Made by a program: the position numbers and the translations under genes. The notes under the pieces were generated by a model. It ran no database searches, was not told the DNA's origin, and saw only the letters and a list, made by a program, of their open reading frames with translations. A stretch of DNA of 64,000 nt from Neostapfia colusana (lineage: Eukaryota > Streptophyta > Magnoliopsida > Poales > Poaceae). The first letter of the stretch is position 1. Every line of letters starts with the position of its first letter. Shown here one piece after another: positions 44,317 to 54,425 of the stretch. The stretch lies in the NCBI GenBank assembly GCA_030760725.1, contig JASWHV010000012.1, forward strand, positions 53,351,652-53,415,651, written 5' to 3'.

Positions 44317-45307
44317 GGGAGAATTTTGAAACTTGGGAAGTCTATGTGTGAATCTGAAATTAAAATAATATGAGCATAGTATTTCATGCATATATGACTT
44401 AGTGATTCCTTTTTCATGCTGAAAGTTCTTACTACATTACTCGTGTTATACATTTTGTAGTTTTTACCATGTCTAGTAATTGGAATAATTACTTACACTA
44501 AATCTGGTCATGGTCGAACTTTCTTGCTGTTTTGAACTTGTTGCATGCTCACAAGTGCTTTTAATCATAAAGAATTAATCAAGTAATCAACTCACATGTT
44601 GAGTTTTTATGTTCAAATAAAAAATGAGAAGTCAAGAGAATATGCATGCATCGCACTTCTTCTTTTGAGATGGCTTATCATTGCACTTAGATATGAACTT
44701 GAAATGAGTTTTGTATGACTAAAACAATGTCCTTAAGCTTCTGACTGTCAAATGACATAGGCTTGGCTTGGTTGGTTAGAATAAGGTTGATGCTGCATAT
44801 AATCTCTTGCACATGTCATAAGATCAAAATTTGTGCTTTAAATGATAAATAAAATGCAGCAACAAGTGTCATGTTTTCAGGTCTTAAAATAGTTATGTTT
44901 GTGAGATCATGACTTGCTTAAATTGAAAATTACACTTGATCTCTAGCATGGCTTACACTACTTTATGTATCTCATTGATGTGATAGTGTAAGTTACTTGA
45001 TAATATGATTTGGATGAGCTTTGTTTTATATGTATATGTTATAATGTGCTCATAACAAATTAAAATTTCTCTTTTGTACCTTGCTGAATACATTGTCAAA
45101 GGGGGAGAAATTGATCACACATTGCACACGTTCACAAGTGTTTTGGCACGATTCTTCTCAGGGGAAGAATTTTTGGTATTTTTGTTTTTCTTCTCATTTT
45201 ATTTCTGATTTACAAAGGGGGAGAAACTGTTTTCAAAACTTTTAATGTGAATAAGCAAATGTTTGGATTTTAAGTGGTGTTGCCAATGCATTCATCAAGG
45301 GGGAGAT
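44317..45307 (+). other. Copia 3' non-coding region with three polypurine tracts
   Basis: There is no envelope-like ORF. Three purine runs are seen: AAAGGGGGAGAAA at 45098-45110 and 45214-45226, and AAGGGGGAGATT at 45297-45308 next to the 3' LTR. Multiple polypurine tracts are a described Sirevirus feature. The rest is AT-rich with nothing else recognised. Confidence 0.8.
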
Positions 45308-45756
45308 TGTGGGACCTATGTGTGCTGAATACATTGGCTTTGATGATAAAAGTTTTGAATACTACCAAAACACCTTTTTAACAAGGTCCGACTCCAGGTC
45401 CGAGCTCCTGCAAGGTCCGACGATAGGTCCGACTTGTTTTGGGTAGCTCCGGCAAGGTCCGACGTTGCTTTGTCTAGGTCTGACTTATTTTGGCTAGGTC
45501 TAACTTGTTTTTGCTAGCTCCGGTGCTAGGTCCGACTAGCATTGGTAAGTTCCGTGCTAGGTCCGACTAAACTTTAGTAAGCTCCGGCGCTGGGTCCGAC
45601 TAGCTTTGGTAAGCTCCGGTTCAAGGTCCGGTTATCTTTGGTAAGGTTCGGAGCTTGATTGCAATGGTTCTGCTTTTAACTTGCAATATTTCGAACTTGC
45701 TTTACTCTTATGAAAAGTTTGCTTAGTATTATTTTACTAAGTTTTTGGTGTGTTTT
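45308..45756 (+). repeat. 3' LTR of the copia element, first 449 bp
   Basis: It starts TGTGGGACCTATG, matches the 5' LTR and carries the CCGAC minisatellite (45384-45652). It is cut after gtgtgtttt by T2; the 5' LTR shows the uninterrupted continuation near 38121-38130. The rest should lie right of the window. Confidence 0.92.
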
Positions 45757-48700
45757 TGTGACGCCCTCAATTCTGTGGATAACCACGGAACCGAGAACTA
45801 ATGCATATGCGTGCCCCTGTTCATCACACATACACATATATTCCACAAACTGAATTCAGAATATATTTAACCACGAATAACAGAGTTTATTACAACGTCT
45901 CGTGAGTCTTGGACTCATGTTCACAACGGAAGTCTTATTTCTATGCAGCAGAAGTCTTTATTCTAATGCGGAAGCGATTTAACTAATGTGGAAGCAAACC
46001 TAAGCAGAAGTGTCTCTATCTCTACTCCCTCCACAAGCAAGGTTGAGAGTAGATCACACGCCTTAATGTTCCACTTGGTCTTCATAGTAGTCTTCTCCTG
46101 CTGCTGATGAGGAGATAATAATGCAAGTTTGAGTACAATGATGTACTCAGCAAGTGTGGGAAAACACATGATATGTAGCTCATAACAAGGTAGGTATAAA
46201 AAGGCTCATTTGCAGAAAAGCATATTTATAAAACCATGATAAAATAGTAACTTAACTTTCAATGAATATAATCCCAGCATGTATTAAATTACCAACATAC
46301 CTCCATCACTTTCCGTGTTCCACCCGAACATTAATCAACTTCATTCTTACTCACAAATACCTCCTCGTATTCGCTACCATCTCACGAATACCTTCCCGTA
46401 TTCGCTACCATCTCATCTCATAAACAACTTTCGTCTCACACCGAGACTAATCTCGTTGCCATGACTCAACAGTCATGCAACCATCTTATCACCTGGACTC
46501 AACAGTCCCAAAACCAAACCATAACAAAAAACAATAACCATAACCAAGAACCTTCCCAATAACTATCCCAACTAATCATGGCAGTTTAGCCAGGCGCTCG
46601 TGACCGTAAGCTCGGCTATCATGATAGTTTTAGATCTGCAGAGTTTGTACCTTTTTACCCACAAGTTTGTGATTTCGTCACCCGTCGGCGACTGCAGAAC
46701 CTCCATTATACCTGTACACAACCGTCGGTGTATGGTCAAGAGATCACAAAATAGCCTTTACAAAGGGGTTACTAGATGTATGGACTCACTAAGGTTTCAC
46801 CGGCTGGCTAGAATCTCCAATTCTCCCACCCACGGGCCCCCTCTTGTGCCATGCAGTTCCCAGGGCAGTCCTCACTCGACTCCCATTCCCCGCGCCTTCC
46901 GCAGTCCATAACACTCTAGCAACTTACCTAATTACTCAGCTAAGCCGCACCCATACTTGGCCTTGTGGTGGCACTGTTATCCTGGCATCTGCATGCATGA
47001 ACCGGTACTTAGATCCACGGCAAGCAAACCACCATCTCATGCTACCTCATTCACAAACACAGGCTTGCCTAGATCTCCCTTCGATCCATGTTCATTAACA
47101 TCATCAGTTTCTCATTATCATTACGAGTGCAGTTAGCTAGACACATCTATCTCGCTTCCCAATCCCATAGACTCGAAGCATAAAGCAAAAACCATACCCG
47201 ACTCATAAACTTCCCAGGCGACAAGGGTGGTTAAACAGAAACTAGTAAACTTCTATAAAAAGGGTTTCCCATCATGTTTGACTCAGCACACACACCTTTT
47301 CGCAAAACAAAATAGTTTTACCCAAAACATAGGATCAATATGGTCAAGGAGCACTTGCCTTGTTCTTGCAGTTCCGGGGGTTCTTGGATCTCAAAACCTT
47401 GTTGCTGCAGCTCGTCGTAGACAGCTCCCTGAGCTTGTCCTGCTAGGTAGGATCACGTGCATACAATATTCACAACAACCAATATCATGCACAAACCTTA
47501 AACTAGATGCGATGATGCATATGCATGCTATCCTATGATTAGCTTTTATTAGATTGGTTCACACGTGTTTTTGTATGGCTTTGTTTTGATAGAGGTGTTC
47601 GGATCAAAGGTGGACGTGGCGATGATCTTGTCTTTGGATCAACCTGATCATCAAGTGATCTATCCACGAGAAGGCTTCTGTTCGAAAGGAATCAAAAAAC
47701 AGATGCAAAGAAAACACAACGATGTTGTAAGGTGGTATTGGAGTCCTACCTTACGTTCTTCTTGGTTTTCGAGGTCCTCCTCAGACCGCTCGGCTCTCCT
47801 CCGGCGATCTCCCTTGCTGTGCTTCGGCGATGGTTTACTCGGCTAGTTAGGGCTAGGGCTCTAAGTCGTCGGCTCAGAAGTTGGAAAAGAAGTTTGTGGT
47901 TTCGGCCATAGGTTCTGGTTCTATTTATGATTGGGAAGAGAAGAGTCCTAATCTGATTGTATCCCGAGTATGAGTCCTATTCAGATCGTTGTTGTATCCT
48001 AATGTCTCATCTTTAGTAACATCATGGAATTCAGGTCGGTTTTCCTTTACGTACCGTTATTCTTACGCGTAAAAACCGCTCCAGAACTCGTTACCTCCGC
48101 GGTGATGAGCTCTGGAAGCTCCACGTGTTCTCCGGGGCCTGGTATCTCCTTCTCCGCAGAGACGAGCTCCGGTTGTGCCGCGTGTCAAGCGATCAAGACT
48201 TCCCTCTTCTTCGGAGGTGAGCTCCGCGTGCGCCACGTATCCTGGCGGTCGGGACCTCCTATCTCGTTCGGAGGTGGCTCCACACACGCCACGTGTTAGT
48301 GCCGGTATTTCCTTTTTCCTCAGAGACATGCACCGAGGTCAACATGTGTCCAGCAGCGACAGACCTCCTGGAGATAAGCTCCGGTGGTGGCACGTGTTCG
48401 ATGGAACCGGTGTTCTCGGAGGTGAGCTCCGAGATCGACACGTGTCCTGCGGAAATGCCTTTGCTTCTTCCGAAGAGGCTAGCTCCGGAAACAACACGTG
48501 TCCCACAGGGTCGGACCTCCCTTCCTTTGCGGAGAAGAGCCCCGAGTCTGCCACGTAGCCAGCTTAGCGGCGGCCTCTCCCTACTTCGCAGGGATGAGCT
48601 CCGAACATGCCACGTGGCCAGCGGCCGCAGAAGTTTTCTTCGGCGCTCTTATGTGAACTGGACTCGGCTCTTACTGGCTATCCTTTTGATCACTTTCTCT

Positions 48701-48778
48701 GTTCCTATTTTTTTGTTAAAATGTTTTCCTCTCCATAAAACGTGAATATATGTTGACACCAGAGATGAGGGTGTCACA
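45757..48778 (-). repeat. 3' LTR of T2 (3022 bp)
   Basis: On the minus strand it runs from TGTGACACCCTCATCTCTGG (ending 48778) to GGGCGTCACA (45757). It contains a G-box-rich array (about 48110-48620; for example CACGTG at 48122), a TATA-like CATAAATAG (minus, 47921-47929) and the donor-like AAG|GTAGGA (minus, about 47744-47752). Confidence 0.92.
48110..48620 (-). repeat. G-box-rich repeats in T2 3' LTR
   Basis: The array has the same plan as in T1: CACGTG or CACGCG/CACGTA variants followed by AGCTCCGG-type blocks. Perfect CACGTG cores are seen around 48122, 48291, 48390, 48439, 48497 and 48612. Spacing is less regular than in the solo LTR. Confidence 0.78.
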
Positions 48779-49387
48779 AATCTACCCCCCTTAAATTGAA
48801 TCACGCCCTCGAGATTCGTTAGTAGAAAATAAATGGGGAAATTCTGCCTTGATATCCTCTTCACGCTCCCATGTGGCTTCAACTTCGGTGTGATGGCTCC
48901 ATTGCACCTTGCACCACCGAATCACCTTGTTCCGGGTGACCCTCTCCTTTACGTCCAAGATTCGGACAGGGTGTTCTTCATAAGTCAGATCCTCTTGAAG
49001 TTCAAGTTCTCCCATTGATACTGGCTCTTTTGGTGCTCTTAAGCACTTCTTGAGCTAGGATACATGAAACATGTCATGTACGTTAGAGAGGTGGGTTGGG
49101 AGCTCTAGTTGATATGCTACATCTCCATGCTTGTCCACAATCTTAAATGGTCTGATGTAGCGAGGTGCTAGCTTGTCTTTGACGTTGAAACGTCGTTGGC
49201 CTCGGATAGGCGACACCTTAAGGTATACGAAGTCTCCTACTTCGAAAGTCAACTTCCTTCGCCTATTGTCCGCATAGCCTTTCTGTCATGACTGAGCAGC
49301 CTTTAAGTTCTCCCGTATCGTTTGGACTTGCTTTTCAGCCTCTTGTAGCACTTCGGGTCCAAACACCTGGTTCTCTCCAGTTTCGTT
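48779..49387 (-). pseudogene. T2 integrase C-terminus, chromodomain and polypurine tract
   Basis: The minus strand reads GDFVYLKVSPIRGQRRF (49240-49190), YQLELPTHLSNVHDMFHVS, then ELQEDLTYEEHPVRILDVK and the chromodomain (RVTRNKVIRWCKVQW, EATWEREED, about 48950-48845). A stop near 49054 separates the two parts. The polypurine tract (TTTAAGGGGGGTAGATT on the minus strand) directly precedes the LTR. Confidence 0.9.
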
Positions 49388-51106
49388 CTAGAACAGTGTT
49401 CTACACCGCCTACCGTATAACGCTTCGAAAGGTGACATCTTCAAGCTAGCTTGATAGCTGTTGTTATAGGAGAATTTGGCATACGGTAAACTCCTATCCC
49501 AACTACGCCCTCGTTTCAAGGTGCAAGCTCTCAGCGTGTCCTCCAAATTTTGGTTTGTCCTTTCGGTTTGTCCGTCAGTTTGTGGATGATAGGCGGAGCT
49601 AAAATCCAGTCGTGTACCCATGGCTTTCTGCAGGTTTTTCCAGAATCTAGAGGTAAACTGAGAACCTCGATCTGAGACTATCCTCTTCGGGACTCCATGA
49701 CGGCACACGATCTGTTCCATGTACAACTCGGCTAATTGTGCAACATTGTAACTGGCTTTTACAGGGAGAAAATGGGTGGTTTTCGTTAATCGGTCCACGA
49801 TAACCCAGATGGAGTCATAATCCGACTGAGTACGTGGTAATCCGACGATGAAATCCATAGTGATGTCCTCCCACTTCCATTCGGGTATCTTCAAGGGTTG
49901 CAACAATCCAGTGGGTCTTTGATGTTCGGCCTTCACCCGTTGGCATGTGTCGCATAGGGCAACGTATTCGGTTATATCCCTTTTCATACCATCCCACCAA
50001 TAACAAGTTTTCAAGTCCTTGTACATTTTGGTGCTTCCTGGATGTATAGAATAGGGTGAATCATGTGCCTCCTTTAATATCTTGTCGCGGAGGTGTTTTA
50101 TGTTAGGCACACAAATCATTTTTCCTAGCCAAAGCGTACCCTTCTCATCCTCCTTGAAATCCTTCTCTATTCCTTGTCGGATTCTTTCCTTAATCTCCTT
50201 GATCCCCTCATCGATTACTTGGCCCTCTCTTATCTCTTGATCCAATGAAGAGTGGATCTCCATTATTTCCATGTTGTTCAAGAATCCGAGGTGTAACCGT
50301 TCGAACTCCTTACGTAGTTCGGGTGGTAGCTCCCGAACCGTGAGTTGGTGACATGCTCCCTTTCTGCTCAATGCATCAGCTACCACATTGGCCTTCCCGG
50401 GGTGATAGTTAATTCCAACATCGTAATCCTTGATAAGCTCTATCCATCGACGTTGCCTCAAATTCAAATCCGTTTGGGTAAATATGTACTTGAGGCTTTT
50501 ATGATCCGTATAGATCTCACATCGATGACCAAGGATATAATGTCTCCAAATCTTCAATGCATGCACTACTGCTGCTAACTCCAAGTCATGTGTAGGATAA
50601 TTAAGCTCGTGCTTCTTTAATTGCCATGAGGCATAGGCTACCACATGTCCTTCTTGCATGAGCACACATCCGAGCCCCTGTCTGAATGCGTCACAATATA
50701 TGTCAAAGCTCTTGCTTACGTCTGGCAATACCAGAACTGGTGCTGTGGTTAGCCTTTTCTTGAGTTCCTCAAAACTTTCTTGGCAGGCTGGTGTCCATTG
50801 AAAGACCTTTCCCTTCATTAGCAACTCCGTCATAGGTTTTGCTATCTTAGAGAAGTCTTTAATGAAGCGTCGATAGTATCCTGCCATCCCAAGAAAACTC
50901 CGAATATCCCTCACGCTCTGCGGTTGGTCCCACTTCAGAACATCTCTCACTTTTCCAGGATCAACCGATACCCCTTCTTTGGAGATAATGTGGCCTAGGA
51001 AAGATATTTCCTTTAGCCAAAATTGACATTTGTTGAGCTTGGCATACAATTGATGCTCACGCAACTTATGCAAGGTCAATCTCAAAAATGTTTCTTCATG
51101 CTCTTC
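49388..51106 (-). pseudogene. T2 RT C-terminus, RNase H and integrase core
   Basis: A long open minus-strand frame (51085-49388) contains the RT thumb (FLGHIISKEGVSVDPGKV, GMAGYYRRFIKDFSKI), RNase H (FDIYCDAFRQGLGC, THDLELAAVVHALK, YTDHKSLKYIF), the integrase zinc region (HDSPYSIHPGSTK...LCDTCQRV) and the rve core (TMDFIVGLPRTQ, VSDRGSQFTSRFW, AYHPQTDGQTERTNQ). It stops at a TAG where T1 reads tryptophan in the LFWNETGEN block, and the frame is lost upstream at about 51090-51110. Confidence 0.93.
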
Positions 51107-51892
51107 CTAACTTTTTGAATACACCATAATGTCGTCGATGAAAACCACGACGATCTTGTCCAAGTACTCCATGAAAACCTTGTTCATAAGGTACATGAAG
51201 TATGCGGGTGCATTTGTCAACCTAAAAGACATGACGATATATTCATACGAACCATACCGTGTCCGAAAGGCTGTCTTAGGTATATCGGAGGGCATAATCT
51301 TCAGCTGGAAGTATCCCGACCGAAGATCAATCTTGGAGAACACTTGGGCTCCCTTCATTTGGTCGAATAGGTTCTCTATACGGGGCAGAGGGTATTTGTT
51401 CTTGATTGTTACCTCGTTGAGAGACCTATAATCCACGCACATCCTTTGCGTTCCATCTTTCTTGTCTACGAAGAGCACCGGAGCTCCCCATGGTGATGAG
51501 CTTGGACGGATAAAACCCTTCTCCAACTGTTCTTGAATTTGCTTCTTGAGTTCAACTAGCTCGTTGACGGGCATCCTATAGGGTCTCTTGGCTATGGGTG
51601 CAGTTCCGGGTACCAAATCTATGGCAAACTCGATGTCCCGGTCAGGTGGCATACCTGGAAGCTCCTCCGGGAACACCTCCGAAAATTCCTGAACCACTGG
51701 GATGTTGTCCACGGTTGGTCCTTCGACGTGGTTCAGAATTGCCCGTTCGGTTGTTTGCTGGGCTGACTCAAACTCGACACGAATACCGTGCTCGTTTGTC
51801 AACTGCACGCTCCCTTCAGCACATTGGATTACTCCGTTGTGCTTGCTTAACCAATCCATCCCGAGTATGATGTCAATCCCTTGGGAGTCCAA
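51107..51892 (-). pseudogene. T2 protease C-terminus and reverse transcriptase
   Basis: The open minus-strand frame starts at the protease ILGMDWLSKHNG block and runs through the PPDRDIEFAIDLVPGTAP linker into RT: RPSSSPWGAPVLF, YRSLNEVTIKNKYPLPR, KIDLRSGYFQLKI and the catalytic FIDD (IVVVFIDDIMVYS, near 51150-51112). It keeps the residues before FIRPSS that T1 has lost. A frameshift follows at the SKS end. Confidence 0.92.
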
Positions 51893-52113
51893 GACAATAG
51901 GTTGGCAAGGAAGTCTACCCCCCTTATTTTAAGGCTTACTTTAGGACATACTATATTAGTCCTCATTTCTCCTCCGGGAGAATTAACTAACATAGCACAT
52001 TCTAAGTGGGATACGGGCAGATGATGTTCGGCAACATATTTGGATGATATGAAGGAATGCGATGCTCCAGAATCAAATAAAATGGCGGCTGGGTTGGAGT
52101 TGGCAAGGAACAT
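51893..52113 (-). pseudogene. T2 protease N-terminal part
   Basis: The minus strand reads MFLANSNPAAILFDSGASHSF, with the DSGA active site, then GGEMRTNIVCPKVSLKIRG. It is one frame off from Gag because of a missing base near 52112, and one frame off from the next piece because of a missing base near 51900. Confidence 0.9.
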
Positions 52114-53297
52114 ACCAATTGCGAGTCCTCAGCCTGTTGTGCTTCCTCGGCAGTGACATGGTTCACGTGGCCACGAGCATAGTTCTGTTGTCCATGGTTT
52201 CCTTGATTGTTCCCTCCGTTCGGTCGCTGGTTCTGCTTGGGCACAATACCCTGCTGTCTAGGGCCCCTCCTCGGGCACTGGTTCGCGAAGTGGCCTACTT
52301 CCCCGCATGCAAAGCATGCCCTGTTGCCTATGGCAGAAGGTACGTTGGGGCAGGGGTTTTGAACAGGGGCGCCATTGTTAGGTCGGGGCGCAGGAGGCAT
52401 GGGCACGCGAGGTGCTGGAGCAACGAGTTGTTGCTGTGGTGGCTGACCAGGGCGGTATGCAGGAGTGGTCGATCCATACTGCGGAGCTCCCAGGGGCATG
52501 TACCGAGGTCGTACGTTGCTCCCTTGGGGCTGGTATGGCATCTTCCTCTTGCACTCTCGCTCGATCTCTCGGATCTTTTCAACCACTATGGCCTTGTCAA
52601 CCAACTTCTGGAAGCTCACATAATCATTGTTGAGGAGTTGAACCTGGATCTCATTATTCAACCCTCTCATGAACAGGTACTGCTTCCTCTGGTCTGAGTT
52701 GACATCTTCGGGGGCATACCGGGACAGTTGTATGAACTTGTTGAGATACTCATTCACACTCTTCTGTCCTTGGCGGAGACCTTCAAACTCCTGCCTCTTG
52801 AGCATCATTACACCAGCAGGGATGTAGTGAGAGCGGAAACTTTCCTTGAACTCAGTCCAAGTGATCGTCTCTGGGTCGGCATGAGCATTGCTCAGGGCAC
52901 CCCACGAGTCAGCAGCGGCTCCCATAAGTTGGTGCAACGCGAATAGAACCTTCTCTCGGTCATTGCACTAAACAATGGCAAGCTTTTTCTCCATGGATTT
53001 TAACCAATCATCGGCCTCCATGGGATCACTAGCTTGAGCAAAGGTGGGTGGTTGAGTCCTCATGAACTCTCCCAGTCTGTTGTGAGCCGGCGGTGGTGGT
53101 GGCGGTGGTGCCGGAACGGGGTTGTGGTTGGCCTGCAACTGACCCAAAGTTTGGATCATGGTTTGCATAAGCTGGTTTTGCATGGCCATCAACCTTTCCA
53201 GGTTGTTTTCGCCAGCTCTGGGGTTAACAGGAACTTCCTCGTGATCATCCTCTTGGTTGTCACAGATGTTCCTTCGGCCGGCGTTTCCTCTCACCAT
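52114..53297 (-). pseudogene. T2 Gag with one internal stop
   Basis: The minus-strand ATG at 53297 directly follows ctctctcacag, a splice-acceptor-like sequence as in T1. Residues match T1 Gag: MVRGNAGRRN, polyproline, then a TAG at 52970-52968 in the LAIV|CND region, then WTEFKESFRSHYIP and a CCHC knuckle (CFACGEVGHFANQC, near 52320-52280). Confidence 0.92.
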
Positions 53298-53745
53298 CTG
53301 TGAGAGAGATCGAAATAGAATAGAATGTTAGGAGGTTAGGTAGGTCCCTTCACCTATATGCATCAAGGTGAGTTGGACTATACATATATACTAGCCCATA
53401 TGAGGATGTGAGCAAGTGCCAAGACATCTCACACCTCTTTCTACTTACGTGTGGATATGGACAACGTTTGGAGACGTTCCATAACTCACACTAAGCACGC
53501 AATCACAAACAATCATTGCAAGGGCTCATACAACTCCTATTCAAGGCTGGTTTCCTATGCCAAGGTAGTTTTAAAGCCAATCTAAGCGTCCTAGGGTGCT
53601 TCCTTTGGTCAGCGTGGCTTGACTACCAATCTGCGTCCAATACCCATCCGTGACTCCTATTTAAGGGTGTAACCTACTATTAACCCGTGGCTCTAATATC
53701 AATCTGAGATTTCTATCTAGGCGTGTAACCTAGTGTCAACCCGTG

Positions 53746-53757
53746 GCTCTGATACCA
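53746..53757 (-). other. Primer-binding site of T2
   Basis: The minus strand reads TGGTATCAGAGC, three bases from the LTR end at 53761. Confidence 0.92.
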
Positions 53758-53760
53758 ATC

Positions 53761-54425
53761 TGTGATGCCCTCAATTCTGTGGATAACCACGGAACCGAGA
53801 ACTAATGCATATGCGTGCCCAGGATGTTCATCACACATACACATATATTCCACAAACTGAATTCAGAATATATTTAACCACGAATAAAAGAGTTTATTAC
53901 AACGTCTCATGAGTCTTGGACTCATGTTCACAGCGGAAGTCTTATTTCTATGCAGCAGAAGTCTTTATTCTAATGCGGAAGCGATTTAACTAATGCGGAA
54001 GCAAATCTAAGCAGAAGTGGCTCTATCTCTACTCCCTCCACAGGCAAGGTTGAGAATAGATCACACGCCTTAATGTTCCACTTGGTCTTCATAGTAGTCT
54101 TCTCCTGCTGCTGATACGTAGATAATAATGCAAGTTTGAGTACAATGATGTACTCAGCAAGTGCAGGAAAACACATGATATGTAGCTCATAACAAGGTAG
54201 GTATAAAAAGGCTCATTTGCAGAAAAGCAGATTTATAAAACCATGATAAAATAGTAACTTAACTTCAAATGAATATAATCCCAGCATGTATTAAATTACG
54301 AACATACCTCCATCACTTTCCGTGTTCCACCCGAACATTAATCAAATTCATTCTTACTCACGAATACCTCCTCGTATTCGCTACCATCTCACGAATACCT
54401 TCCCGTATTCGCTACCATCTCATCT
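53761..54425 (-). repeat. 5' LTR of T2, first 665 bp (cut by T3)
   Basis: It matches 45757-46412 of the T2 3' LTR closely. The break follows ctaccatctcatct; the 3' LTR continues cataaacaac, which should be found right of T3. Confidence 0.92.
54421..54425. repeat. Candidate target duplication CATCT of T3, left copy
   Basis: These are the five bases before the T3 LTR start TGTAACACCCC. The partner lies outside the window. Confidence 0.7.

Larger units (their letters stand above)
37684..45756 (+). mobile_element. Ty1/copia Sirevirus-type element (3' LTR interrupted)
   Basis: 5' LTR 37684-39406, primer site 39409, Gag, protease, integrase, RT and RNase H in copia order, then a 1 kb non-coding 3' region with three polypurine tracts and the start of the 3' LTR at 45308. 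The UBN2-type Gag, the extra domain between Gag and protease and the multiple polypurine tracts match the Sirevirus (SIRE/Opie/Ji) lineage. Many stops and frameshifts and an altered RT active site make it dead. The candidate target duplication is atccc (37679-37683). Confidence 0.9.
45757..54425 (-). mobile_element. T2: Tekay-type chromovirus, same family as T1, reverse orientation
   Basis: 3' LTR 45757-48778, polypurine tract 48779-48796, gag-pol 53297-48791 (minus), primer site 53746-53757, and 5' LTR from 53761, interrupted at 54425 by T3. Proteins are nearly the same as T1 where both are readable. The candidate target duplication is gtttt (45752-45756). Multiple stops and one-base deletions make it dead. 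Confidence 0.93.

Noticed and set aside
44317..45307. Envelope-like third ORF in the copia element
   Set aside because: No long frame exists between RNase H and the 3' LTR; the region is non-coding with polypurine tracts.
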